The position numbers were made by a program, and so were the translations under genes. Below, in pieces: positions 1 to 7,796 of a stretch of 64,000 nucleotides of DNA. The notes beneath the pieces were generated by a model that was not told the origin of the DNA, did not search any database, and saw only the letters and a program-made list of their open reading frames with translations. Each line of letters begins with the position of its first letter. Within the stretch, counting starts at the first letter, position 1. The DNA is from Mixta theicola (lineage in GTDB: Bacteria; Pseudomonadota; Gammaproteobacteria; Enterobacterales; Enterobacteriaceae). The DNA lies in NCBI RefSeq assembly GCF_002895925.1, contig NZ_NWUO01000011.1, positions 1 through 64,000 on the forward strand, given 5' to 3'.

Positions 1-7
1 CAGAATT

Positions 8-127
8 TGCCTGGCGGCGAGAGCGCGGTGGTCCCACCTGACCCCATGCCGAACTCAGAAGTGAAACGCCGCAGCGCCGATGGTAGTGTGGGGCTTCCCC
101 ATGCGAGAGTAGGGAACTGCCAGGCAT
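8..127 (+). rRNA. rrf: 5S ribosomal RNA, first copy
   Basis: A complete 120-nt 5S rRNA: it opens with TGCCTGGCGG and closes with the complementary CTGCCAGGCAT, which form helix I, and the conserved core between them is intact. It is the distal part of an rRNA operon whose 16S and 23S genes lie before the window. It differs from the second 5S copy at positions 12 (G here, A there) and 65 (C here, T there). Position 65 lies in helix II, so this copy would have a G-C pair where E. coli has G-U. Confidence 0.97.
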
Positions 128-139
128 CAAATTTAGTGT

Positions 140-215
140 GCTGATATGGCTCAGTTGGTAGAGCGCACCCTTGGTAAGGGTGAGGTCCCCAGTTCGACTC
201 TGGGTATCAGCACCA
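140..215 (+). tRNA. thrV: tRNA-Thr (anticodon GGT)
   Basis: A 76-nt cloverleaf with an encoded CCA end. The acceptor strands GCTGATA and TATCAGC pair, the anticodon loop reads TTGGTAA (anticodon GGT), and the T loop is GTTCGACTC. It sits between two 5S genes, exactly like thrV between rrfD and rrfF in the E. coli rrnD operon. It is expected to be transcribed and processed with the rRNA. Confidence 0.97.
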
Positions 216-299
216 GTATTATTAGGGCGGCACTATTGTGGCCCATGCTTAAAAAGCAACAGATTAAATAAGTCGTCTTAGACAACTTATAAAAAGATT

Positions 300-419
300 T
301 GCCTGGCGGCAAGAGCGCGGTGGTCCCACCTGACCCCATGCCGAACTCAGAAGTGAAACGCCGTAGCGCCGATGGTAGTGTGGGGCTTCCCCATGCGAGA
401 GTAGGGAACTGCCAGGCAT
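300..419 (+). rRNA. rrf: 5S ribosomal RNA, second copy
   Basis: A second complete 120-nt 5S rRNA, with the same termini as the first copy and two substitutions (positions 12 and 65). The 84-nt spacer after the tRNA contains no other gene. The arrangement 5S, tRNA-Thr, 5S, terminator matches the rrnD terminus of E. coli. Duplicated 5S genes at the end of one rRNA operon are normal in this order. Confidence 0.97.
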
Positions 420-433
420 AAAATAAACGACAG

Positions 434-460
434 AGCCTCAGCGAAAGCTGAGGCTTTTTC
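434..460 (+). terminator. rRNA operon intrinsic terminator
   Basis: A perfect nine-base-pair stem (AGCCTCAGC with GCTGAGGCT) is closed by a GAAA tetraloop and followed by a run of T residues. It begins 14 nt after the second 5S and ends the rRNA operon. Confidence 0.92.
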
Positions 461-536
461 GTTTCTGGCTGGCAAAAATAAGTTAACCAGCTTTTCAAAA
501 AAGTTTCGTCGTTAAGCCAGTTATTAAATTATCTAC

Positions 537-572
537 CCCAGCCCAGCCCAGCCCAGCCCAGCCCAGCCCAGC
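537..572. repeat. (GCCCA)6 pentanucleotide tandem repeat
   Basis: Six exact consecutive copies of GCCCA (541-570), flanked by partial copies. The repeat lies 22 bp past the stop codon of the yhdZ-like ATPase gene, so it would be in the 3' untranslated part of that operon's mRNA. On the minus (transcribed) strand it reads as repeated TGGGC with seven runs of at least three G separated by CT or CTG-like spacers, which fits the canonical G-quadruplex pattern. It may also vary in copy number by slippage. Confidence 0.9.
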
Positions 573-594
573 AAGGGCAGATTCTATGACATGC

Positions 595-1350
595 CTAATG
601 GATAACCTGCGATAAAAAGGTACGCGTACGCTCAGATTTGGGATGCGCAAAAAACTCCTCTGGCGGCGCCTGTTCAACAATCTCTCCGCGATCCATAAAG
701 ATCACGCGATCGGCAACGGTACGAGCAAAGCCCATCTCATGCGTAACGCAAAGCATGGTCATGCCGTCTTCTGCCAGACCAATCATGGTATCCAGAACCT
801 CCTTCACCATTTCCGGATCGAGCGCCGATGTCGGCTCATCGAACAGCATAATTTTGGGTTTCATACACAGCGAGCGGGCAATAGCCACACGCTGCTGCTG
901 GCCGCCAGAAATTTGTCCGGGAAATTTGTGGGCATGTTCAGCGATACGAACCCGTTCCAGATAATGCATAGCCAGTGCTTCAGCCTCTTTTTTAGGCGTC
1001 TTGCGCACCCAGACCGGAGCCAGAGTACAGTTTTGCAGCACGGTCAGATGGGGAAAAAGATTAAAATGCTGAAATACCATACCCACTTCGGTACGGACTT
1101 TTTCAATATTGCGCAGGTCATCATTTAAATGAATGCCATCAACGATGATCCGTCCCTGCTGATGCTCCTCAAGATGATTAATACAGCGTATCGTCGTTGA
1201 TTTCCCTGAACCGGAAGGGCCGCACAATACAATACGCTCGCGCGGTTTCACCGTCAGGTTAATATTTTTCAGGACGTGAAACTGCCCATACCACTTATTC
1301 ACATTTTCGAGCGTAATCATCGTATCGGCAGAATGAGTAACAGGTTTCAT
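595..1350 (-). CDS. yhdZ: General L-amino-acid ABC transporter, ATP-binding subunit
   Basis: This cytoplasmic ATPase powers uptake of polar amino acids by the YhdWXYZ/Aap-type importer. The 251-residue product has Walker A (GPSGSGKST, about residues 44-52), the Q-loop in [14 protein letters not shown], the ABC signature [12 protein letters not shown], Walker B ([12 protein letters not shown]) and the switch histidine in VTHEMGFA. Length and sequence match E. coli YhdZ (252 residues). The ATG at 1350 is preceded by AAGGA at good spacing. It is the last gene of the minus-strand transporter operon, just after the broken permease gene, and ends next to the rRNA operon as in E. coli. It is intact, but whether the transporter works depends on the frameshift upstream. 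Confidence 0.95.
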   Translation of the reverse strand: MKPVTHSADTMITLENVNKWYGQFHVLKNINLTVKPRERIVLCGPSGSGKSTTIRCINHLEEHQQGRIIVDGIHLNDDLRNIEKVRTEVGMVFQHFNLFPHLTVLQNCTLAPVWVRKTPKKEAEALAMHYLERVRIAEHAHKFPGQISGGQQQRVAIARSLCMKPKIMLFDEPTSALDPEMVKEVLDTMIGLAEDGMTMLCVTHEMGFARTVADRVIFMDRGEIVEQAPPEEFFAHPKSERTRTFLSQVIH

Positions 1351-1358
1351 TATATTCC

Positions 1359-2460
1359 TTAGTGCGCTTTACGCCCGGTGCTAAAACGGTTTTCAAGGTG
1401 CTGACTGTAACGCGACATACTGAAACAAAAGATCCAGTAAACCAGCGCTGCAAAAACGTAGCCTTCGGTCGACATGCCGAGCCAGGCTGGATCGACCGTA
1501 GCCTGCTGTACGCTGCTGAACAGATCAAACAGACCAATAATGATCACCAGACTGGTATCTTTGAACAGGGCGATAATGGTATTGACCAGGCCAGGGATGG
1601 TAAGTTTGAGGGCCTGCGGAAGGATCACCAGCAGCTGGGTTTTCCAGTAGCCAAGCGCTAAAGATTCCGCGGCTTCCGTTTGCCCTTTAGGCAACGCCTG
1701 TAACCCGCCCCTGACGACTTCCGCAACGTAGGCCGACTAGAAAGAGAATGACGCCTGTCAGCGCCCGCACCAGCTTATCTATCGAAGTTCCCTCTGCCAT
1801 AAACAGCGGCAGCATGACGGATGACATAAACAGTACGGTAATCAGGGGAACGCCGCGCCAGAATTCAATAAAAATCACTGACAGCGCCCGTACCACCGGC
1901 ATTTTTGCGCGGCGTCCCAGAGCCAGTAAAATGCCCAGCGGTAAAGCGCCGGCAATACCCACTGCCGCAATAATCAACGTCAGGGTTAAACCGCCCCACT
2001 GGCGCGTTTCCACTCGCTCAAGCCCGAACAGGCCGCCATAGAGCATCAGCCAGACGAAAAGCGGGTATATCACAGCCCAGACGGCGATATAGCGGCCCCG
2101 ACGCGGCATGCGCTTGATAAACATCGGAATAACAGAAAACAGCCCAACAACTAACGCGACATTGATACGCCAGCGCAGCTCATGCGGATAAAGGCCATAC
2201 ATAAACTGGCCAAAACGCGCATGAATAAATACCCAACAGGCTCCCTCTTTCGTGCAGTCGGTCCGACTTTCACCAAACCAGTTAGCCTGGAAAATCAGCC
2301 AGTTCAACGCAGGCGGGATAACGCTCCATATAATCCATAAACAGAGCAAAGTAAGCAGTGAATTAAACCAGCTGGAAAACAGATTTTTACGTGCCCAACG
2401 CGCCATTCGCATAACAGCATTTATCGGAACGGGAGGCGAATCGTGTGTCGTTACTGTCAT
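1359..2460 (-). pseudogene. yhdY: Amino-acid ABC transporter permease, one-base frameshift
   Basis: This should encode the second inner-membrane permease (AapM/YhdY type, about 366 residues). Translation from the ATG at 2460 follows the family through the residues TGVILF, then runs into unrelated sequence (LVGLRCGSRQ) and stops near 1687. The true C-terminal half, starting with the expected QSAYVAEVVRGGLQ, continues in another frame down to the TAA at 1359. Removing one base, the A at 1739 on the plus strand (an extra T in the coding strand), restores one continuous frame with no other defect. Both halves are well conserved, including the permease coupling motif region (EAAESLALGYWKTQ). This suggests a very recent mutation or a sequencing error rather than old decay. 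Flanking genes are intact. Confidence 0.85.
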
Positions 2461-2475
2461 GATATGCCGTACCTT

Positions 2476-3654
2476 TTAACGCTCAACCAGGGCGATTTTG
2501 CGGTTGTAGATGTTCATAAGCAGCGAGATCAGCAGGCTGATCGTCAGATAAACCGCCATCGTCATCGCAATAGTCTCGATTGCCTGACCGGTCTGATTAA
2601 GTACCGTACCGGCAAACAGCGAAACCATATCGGGATAGCCAATAGCGGCCGCCAGCGAGGAGTTTTTAACAATATTCAGATACTGGCTGGTCAACGGTGG
2701 AATAATTACCCGCATCGCCTGCGGAATGATGACCTGTCGTAGCGTAACCGGATTAGGTAAGCCTAACGACATGGCGGCTTCATGCTGCCCATACGGCACC
2801 GACTGAATGCCTGAACGGATCACCTCGGCGATAAATGAGGAGGTATAAATAGAGAGCGCCAGCGTCAGCGCTGCCAGTTCAGGTATCAATACAAAGCCAC
2901 CACGAAAATTGAAGCCGTGCAGCGCAGGGATAACCCAGTGCATTGCCGCGCCAAACAGCATATGGGCAAGTAAGGGAAAAATAACTAACATCGTCAGCGC
3001 TGCGGGCCAGGTGCGGCGTAGCCGACCGGTTTTTAGCTGATAGTTGCGATTAAAACGAAACAGGACAACGGTAGCAATGACGGCCAGCAGCAGGGCGGCG
3101 ATAAAAGGCAGCGTTCCCGAAGCGTATTCAGGCCAGGGGATATAAAGCCCACGGTTACTGATAAAAGCCAGCTCAAAAGCATTCAGCGCCTGCCGTGGTC
3201 CGGGCAGATTACGCAGCACGGCGAAGTACCAGAAAAATATCTGTAGCAGCGGCGGAATATTACGGAAGGTTTCGATATAGCAGGTTGAAATTTTACGCAG
3301 CAGCCAGTTATCGGACAGACGCGCCAGGCCGATAAAAAATCCCAGGACGGAAGCAAAAACAATACAAAGCGCAGAAACCAGCAATGTATTGGTTAAGCCA
3401 ACCAGAAAGACACGGGCATAGGTATCGCCGTCAGAGTAGTCGATAAGATGCTGAACAATACCGAAGCCAGCGCCGCGCTCCAAAAAGCCGAAGCCGGAAG
3501 TAATACCCCGGTTGGCCAGATTAATCACGCTATTATGGATGAGATAACCCACCACGGAGAAAACCGCGAGAACGGCAAAAATCTGGTAAAGCCAGGCGCG
3601 AACCGCAGGATTAGAGAATGAAAAGTCCCTTTTCACGGTTGGGCGTTGAGACAT
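2476..3654 (-). CDS. yhdX: General L-amino-acid ABC transporter, permease
   Basis: Inner-membrane permease of the YhdWXYZ (AapJQMP-type) importer, 392 residues, close to E. coli YhdX (393). It has several hydrophobic segments and the binding-protein-dependent permease loop near EAAMSLGLPNPVTLRQVIIPQAMR, which contacts the ATPase. An upstream in-frame ATG at 3690 exists. The start at 3654 (MSQRPTVKRD) was chosen because GAGG lies just before it and it aligns with the E. coli start. The gene lies 65 bp after the binding-protein gene and 15 bp before the frameshifted yhdY, so the four genes look like one operon. Confidence 0.93.
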   Translation of the reverse strand: MSQRPTVKRDFSFSNPAVRAWLYQIFAVLAVFSVVGYLIHNSVINLANRGITSGFGFLERGAGFGIVQHLIDYSDGDTYARVFLVGLTNTLLVSALCIVFASVLGFFIGLARLSDNWLLRKISTCYIETFRNIPPLLQIFFWYFAVLRNLPGPRQALNAFELAFISNRGLYIPWPEYASGTLPFIAALLLAVIATVVLFRFNRNYQLKTGRLRRTWPAALTMLVIFPLLAHMLFGAAMHWVIPALHGFNFRGGFVLIPELAALTLALSIYTSSFIAEVIRSGIQSVPYGQHEAAMSLGLPNPVTLRQVIIPQAMRVIIPPLTSQYLNIVKNSSLAAAIGYPDMVSLFAGTVLNQTGQAIETIAMTMAVYLTISLLISLLMNIYNRKIALVER

Positions 3655-3719
3655 GATCGACCTCAGAAACGAGAATACTGGCGAGGGCACCGTTGGCGGT
3701 GCCCGGTGTGGTAACAGGA

Positions 3720-4745
3720 TTAACGTACGGGTGGCGCGTACTGAATACCGCCATCTTTCCAGAGAGCATTTTGCCCACGGGCGATTTTGAGCGGACTGTC
3801 TTTACCTACGTTGCGATCGAAACTCTCCTGATAGTTGCCGACCTGTTTGATAATGTTATAAGCCCATTTGTTATCCAGCTTCAGATCCTTACCAAAATCG
3901 CCTTCCGCGCCCAGTAAATGCGCCATATCCGGCGTGGTTGGTTTTGCCGCCATTTGATCAACGTTTTTCGAACTGATGCCCATCTCTTCGGCGTTAAGCA
4001 TGGCGTAGAAAGACCATTTTACGATGGTGAACCAGTCATCATCGCCACGACGGACGACTGGGCCAAGCGGCTCTTTCGAAATCACTTCTGGCAGGACGAT
4101 AAATTCATCCGGCTTGCCCAGCTTAATACGCAAGGCATACAGCTGTGACTGATCGGACGCTAGCGTATCGCAACGCCCGCTGTCGAGCGCCTTCGCTGAC
4201 TCATCGGAGCGGTCAAAGGTAACCGGCGTATACTGCATCTTATTTGCTTTGAAATAGTCCGCCACGTTCAGCTCGGTATCCGTACCGGCCTGAATACATA
4301 CGGTTGCGCCATCAAGCTCTTTAGCGCTTTTTAGCCCGGCTTTGTTATGGGTAAGAAAGCCGATGCCGTCATAGTAGTTGACGCCAGCAAACAGGAAGCC
4401 CATGCCGCCGTCACGCGAGGAAGTCCATGTGGTGTTGCGTGATAAAATATCGACCTCGCCCGATTGCAGGGCGGTAAAGCGTTCTTTAGCGGTTAGCGGG
4501 GTATACTTCACTTTGGTTGCATTGCCGAATAGCGCGGCGGCGGCGGCGCGGCATATATCCACATCCAGGCCGGTAAATTTGCCGTTGGCATCAGCATAGG
4601 AAAAGCCAGGCAGACCATCGCTAATCCCGCACTGAATAAATCCTTTCTTCTTAATGGCATCAAGCGTAGCGCCAGCGTGCGCCTGATTCGCTACGGCCAG
4701 CAGCGACGCGGTAGCAAACAAAGCGGAAAGCATCATTTTATTCAT
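3720..4745 (-). CDS. yhdW: Periplasmic amino-acid-binding protein of the ABC importer
   Basis: Solute receptor of the transporter, 341 residues as in E. coli YhdW. A Sec signal peptide is visible (MNKMMLSALFATASLLAVANQAHA, cleavage before GATLDAI). The mature part is a family-3 binding protein with the typical opening LDAIKKKGFIQCGISDGLPGFSY. Two further cysteines (VCIQAG and GRCDTL) resemble the disulfide of AapJ-type receptors. An in-frame ATG at 4829 would add 28 residues before the signal peptide, so the start at 4745 is preferred. It is the first gene of the minus-strand operon. Substrate range (broad polar amino acids) is inferred from the family. Confidence 0.93.
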   Translation of the reverse strand: MNKMMLSALFATASLLAVANQAHAGATLDAIKKKGFIQCGISDGLPGFSYADANGKFTGLDVDICRAAAAALFGNATKVKYTPLTAKERFTALQSGEVDILSRNTTWTSSRDGGMGFLFAGVNYYDGIGFLTHNKAGLKSAKELDGATVCIQAGTDTELNVADYFKANKMQYTPVTFDRSDESAKALDSGRCDTLASDQSQLYALRIKLGKPDEFIVLPEVISKEPLGPVVRRGDDDWFTIVKWSFYAMLNAEEMGISSKNVDQMAAKPTTPDMAHLLGAEGDFGKDLKLDNKWAYNIIKQVGNYQESFDRNVGKDSPLKIARGQNALWKDGGIQYAPPVR

Positions 4746-5043
4746 AAATAATCCTGTGTGGCGTGATCGTATTGTTATGGAGTAACCAGCGCTTTTGCGG
4801 CGCTTTTCCTGTCTGTGGCGGTCAGCCATCTACAACTTTGCAAGGAGAATGCCAGAGTTGCAGGATCCTGATTTTTTGTAGGAGTGGTATTAATAACTGC
4901 AGGTAACGGAAAAGTTTGGCTACTATCGCGCACCAGTATGAGGCGACGTAAGTCGCCGCGATCACAAAGGGTGCAAACGATTGAAGAGGATGATCGTAAT
5001 GTGAACTGGCGCGCACATTAAGCGCATCACAAGGTGACGCGCA
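4746..5043. other. Gene-free upstream region of the amino-acid transporter operon
   Basis: About 300 bp between yhdW and the terminator of the lpxP-like gene. No convincing ORF was found; an in-frame stretch on the minus strand (4822-5016) has no ribosome binding site and no recognisable protein. The promoter of the transporter operon should be here, but no clear -35/-10 pair could be assigned by eye. Confidence 0.5.
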
Positions 5044-5077
5044 TAAAAAAGCCCGTTAGCGTTACCACCAACGGGCT
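5044..5077 (-). terminator. Intrinsic terminator of the lpxP-like gene
   Basis: An eight-base-pair stem (AGCCCGTT with AACGGGCT; 5050-5057 and 5070-5077) is followed on the minus strand by six T residues. It lies 17 bp past the stop of the acyltransferase gene. Confidence 0.88.
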
Positions 5078-5094
5078 GTAATAAATTCGGTTAG

Positions 5095-6015
5095 CTAGTA
5101 GAGCGAGGTAGCGCCGGCTGGACGGGTTTTAAAACGGCGATGCAGCCATAAATACTGGCTTGGCGCACGCAGGATTTCCCGCTCAATAATTTTATTCATA
5201 TAGGCAGCAGCAGCCTGTTCATCGTCCAGCGGATAATCTTCCAGCTGCGGCTGGATCACCAGTTCATAGCCCTGGCCACGCTCTTTACGAATCAACACTA
5301 CGGTAATCATGGCTGGTTTGGCCATACGGGCCAGCATAAAAGTACCGTTGGTGGTCGCCGCCTGCGGAACGGCGAACAGCGGAGCAAATACGCTGCCTTT
5401 AGGACCGTAGTCCTGATCGGGCGCGAACCATACGGCCTCGCCTTGCTTAAGCGCTTTCACCATGCCGCGTAAATCACGGCGATCGATCATTGCCTTATTG
5501 GAGCGAGTGCGGCCTTTCGTTTGTACCCATTCCATCAGCTTATTGTTATGAGGCCGATACATAGCCATCATCGGCTGACACAGCCCCATCGTGCGGCCGC
5601 CCAGCTCCAGCGACATAAAATGCACGCCAATAATCAGCGCGCCGCGTTTATTTTTCTGCGCCGCATGCAGGTTATGTAAACCATTAACGGTAAACCAGCG
5701 CTTCACGCGGGCGTCTGACCAAAACCACGCCATGCCGGTTTCCATCAGGCCCATGCCCAACGATTCAAAATTATGGACGATACGCTGCTCTAACTCATCC
5801 GGGCTAAGATCGGGAAAGCAGAGTTCTAAATTACGCCGCGTAATACGTACCCGGCGCGGCAAAAAGCGCATTGAGGTGCGGCCCATCCAGACGCCCAGGC
5901 GCTCAAGCAACGGGAAAGGAAGCTGAACCAGCAGAAACAGGATGCCAAGACCGAACCAGGTAAGCCAATAGCGGGGGTGCAACATATCAACGGTAAAACG
6001 TGGAGATGATTTCAT
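5095..6015 (-). CDS. lpxP: Kdo2-lipid A acyltransferase, LpxP-like
   Basis: An inner-membrane acyltransferase of the LpxL/LpxM/LpxP family that adds a secondary acyl chain to Kdo2-lipid IVA. The 306 residues equal the length of E. coli LpxP. One N-terminal hydrophobic segment (about residues 18-34) anchors the protein. The HX4(D/E) catalytic motif is H132-FMSL-E137, followed by the conserved block RPHNNKLMEWVQT. LpxP is favoured over LpxL because of the start of the conserved region (LHPRYWLTWFGLG) and the C-terminus ending in SSLY/TSLY. Palmitoleoyl versus lauroyl specificity and cold induction are inferred. The ATG at 6015 was chosen over 6063 by length. It lies between yhdW and fis, where E. 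coli carries yhdV and acrEFS. Confidence 0.88.
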   Translation of the reverse strand: MKSSPRFTVDMLHPRYWLTWFGLGILFLLVQLPFPLLERLGVWMGRTSMRFLPRRVRITRRNLELCFPDLSPDELEQRIVHNFESLGMGLMETGMAWFWSDARVKRWFTVNGLHNLHAAQKNKRGALIIGVHFMSLELGGRTMGLCQPMMAMYRPHNNKLMEWVQTKGRTRSNKAMIDRRDLRGMVKALKQGEAVWFAPDQDYGPKGSVFAPLFAVPQAATTNGTFMLARMAKPAMITVVLIRKERGQGYELVIQPQLEDYPLDDEQAAAAYMNKIIEREILRAPSQYLWLHRRFKTRPAGATSLY

Positions 6016-6162
6016 GACGCTCTCATATGCGTAAAAGAAAGATGTAACGCATAAAGATGCCAATCAGTCGCGGTACAGATTCTCAGACAACAATCGTACT
6101 CAGAAGTTAGGCCGGGCGGCTCAACTTTACAAAAAATGGACAATTCTTGAGGTCCAGACATT

Positions 6163-6195
6163 AAAAAGGCGCATCCGGATGGAGCGCCTTTTTTT
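6163..6195 (-). terminator. Terminator of the dusB-fis operon
   Basis: A ten-base-pair stem (AAAAAGGCGC with GCGCCTTTTT) around a short loop, with T tracts on both strands, 13 bp beyond the fis stop codon. It would work in both directions. Confidence 0.9.
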
Positions 6196-6208
6196 CACAG
6201 CGGAGAAA

Positions 6209-6505
6209 TTAATTCATGCCGTATTTTTTCAGTTTCTTACGCAGCGTACCGCGGTTGATGCCCATCATCAGGGCTGCACGGGTCTGGTTGCCACGGGTAT
6301 ATTGCATCACCATGTCCAACAGAGGCTGCTCTACTTCAGCCAGTACCAGCTCATACAGATCATTGACATCCTGACCATTCAGTTGAGCAAAATAGTTCTT
6401 CAGTGCCTGTTTTACCGAATCACGCAGCGGCTTTTGCGTCACCTGATCCTGTGAGTTAACGGTAGAAACGGTCAGTACGTCAGAATTTACGCGTTGTTCG
6501 AACAT
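6209..6505 (-). CDS. fis: Nucleoid-associated DNA-bending protein Fis
   Basis: The 98-residue product appears unchanged from E. coli Fis. It has the N-terminal beta-hairpin arms (Hin-activation region, about residues 1-26), the dimer helices, and the C-terminal helix-turn-helix (about residues 74-95, [25 protein letters not shown]). Fis bends DNA, activates rRNA promoters and shapes the nucleoid in fast growth. It is the second gene after dusB, with 24 bp between them, and is probably expressed from the promoter upstream of dusB. Confidence 0.98.
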
Positions 6506-6529
6506 AGTTCTGTCAGCTCTTTATTTCGT

Positions 6530-7495
6530 TTACGCAAGTTTTTCGAAGTATGCCTCCAACGCCTCCAGCTGTTCGCTGGCATCCTCAATGGCGTTGAATG
6601 TGCGCCGAAACTGGTCGTTTGGGGCGCTCTCCTGGAGATACCAGGAAACGTGTTTTCGTGCAATACGGTATCCCTTGCCGTGACCGTAAAAGTCGTGCAG
6701 TTCCCGTATATGCCCGATTAGCAAGCGCTTCACTTCTGCCAGCGGCATGGGTGGGAGCAACTCCCCAGTGTCCAGATAATGCTGGATTTCCCGGAAGATC
6801 CACGGTCTTCCCTGAGCGGCGCGTCCTATCATCAGAGCATCAGCTCCCGTATAGTCGAGCACCGCCCTGGCCTTGTGCGGGTCAGTAATGTCTCCGTTCG
6901 CGATAACCGGAATGGAAACGTTCTGCTTAACTGTCCGAATGCTGTCGTATTCAGCGTTGCCGTTGAACAAACAGGCGCGGGTACGGCCATGAATGGTCAA
7001 AGCCTGGATACCACAACGTTCAGCCAATTGGGCAATTTCAGTGCAATTACGATTATCTCTATCCCAGCCGGTACGAATCTTTAAGGTAACCGGCACCTCT
7101 ACCGCATTCACCACGGCGGTAAGAATATTCTTTACCACCTCGGGGTATTGCAGCAGCGCAGAGCCTGCCATCTTTCGATTAACTTTCTTAGCCGGGCAGC
7201 CCATATTGATATCAATAACCTGAGCGCCGGATGCGACATTAATCCGTGCCGCTTCAGCCATTTCATCAGGATCGCAACCGGCAATCTGCACGGTGCGAAC
7301 GCCGGGCTCGTCACTATGTACCATACGCAAACGAGATTTATCGCTGGCCCAAACTTCCGGGTTCGACGACATCATCTCGGAAACGGTCATTCCGGCCCCC
7401 ATCTGATAACAAAGCGTTCTGAAAGGCCTGTCAGTAATACCGGCCATCGGAGCGGCTATCAGTTGATTACGGAGCTGGTGTTGTCCAATGCGCAT
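6530..7495 (-). CDS. dusB: tRNA-dihydrouridine synthase B
   Basis: A flavin enzyme that reduces uridine to dihydrouridine in the tRNA D-loop. The 321 residues match E. coli DusB. The product shows the FMN-binding barrel start [15 protein letters not shown], the catalytic cysteine in [11 protein letters not shown] (Cys100), and KIRTGW and [11 protein letters not shown]. The ATG at 7495 ([10 protein letters not shown]) was chosen by homology; an upstream in-frame ATG at 7576 lies beyond the predicted promoter. dusB and fis form one operon, in which translation of dusB is known in E. coli to help fis expression. Confidence 0.96.
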   Translation of the reverse strand: MRIGQHQLRNQLIAAPMAGITDRPFRTLCYQMGAGMTVSEMMSSNPEVWASDKSRLRMVHSDEPGVRTVQIAGCDPDEMAEAARINVASGAQVIDINMGCPAKKVNRKMAGSALLQYPEVVKNILTAVVNAVEVPVTLKIRTGWDRDNRNCTEIAQLAERCGIQALTIHGRTRACLFNGNAEYDSIRTVKQNVSIPVIANGDITDPHKARAVLDYTGADALMIGRAAQGRPWIFREIQHYLDTGELLPPMPLAEVKRLLIGHIRELHDFYGHGKGYRIARKHVSWYLQESAPNDQFRRTFNAIEDASEQLEALEAYFEKLA

Positions 7496-7530
7496 GAAAG
7501 AAGTGACCGTATCTACTCGCAAGGCGGCGT

Positions 7531-7559
7531 ATATTACGCATTTTTTACTGAAGATGAAA
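7531..7559 (-). promoter_or_regulatory. Predicted dusB-fis promoter with GC-rich discriminator
   Basis: On the minus strand there is TTTCAT (7559-7554), a 17-bp spacer, and TAATAT (7536-7531). A GC-rich discriminator (ACGCCGCC) follows, the hallmark of stringent, growth-rate-controlled promoters. The arrangement closely resembles the E. coli fis promoter. The predicted start is about 7524, giving a leader of about 30 nt before dusB. Confidence 0.7.
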
Positions 7560-7796
7560 GGCCAAACTTTGAACAATCAGCGGGTAAAAATCATGGAAAA
7601 GCCGGTTACCCACTGACCCTTTAAACTTTACCTTTTAAAAACATGCAGTTAAAAAAATGCGCTTGAATTGTGAGCAAAGATTTTTATTAAAATGTGATCT
7701 CATCCACAAGATAAAAGCGCCTTTTCGCCGCTTAAAACCAGAGATATGACGCCAGTAACGCGCCTGAAACCGGCTATGGCTTTAAAGAGCGGCGCA
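7560..7796. other. Intergenic region upstream of dusB-fis, with a CRP-like site
   Basis: AT-rich, gene-free DNA between the carbonic anhydrase gene and the fis promoter. It contains TGTGATCTCATCCACA (7693-7708), which resembles a CRP half-site pair with one mismatch (TGTGA-N6-CCACA). Fis and CRP are known to act on the E. coli fis promoter. The AT tracts at about 7640-7690 could hold Fis sites, but no individual site could be assigned with confidence. Confidence 0.4.

Noticed and set aside
537-572. CRISPR or phage attachment site at the GCCCA repeat
   Set aside because: The units are 5 bp with no spacers, and no cas, integrase or phage gene is present.
1359-2460. Programmed frameshifting in yhdY
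   Set aside because: The site CTTTCTAG has no slippery heptamer of the usual A or T type and no stimulatory structure. A simple insertion or sequencing error explains the pattern better.
4822-5016. Minus-strand ORF of 64 codons upstream of yhdW
   Set aside because: It has no ribosome binding site, no recognisable sequence, and lies where the operon promoter is expected.
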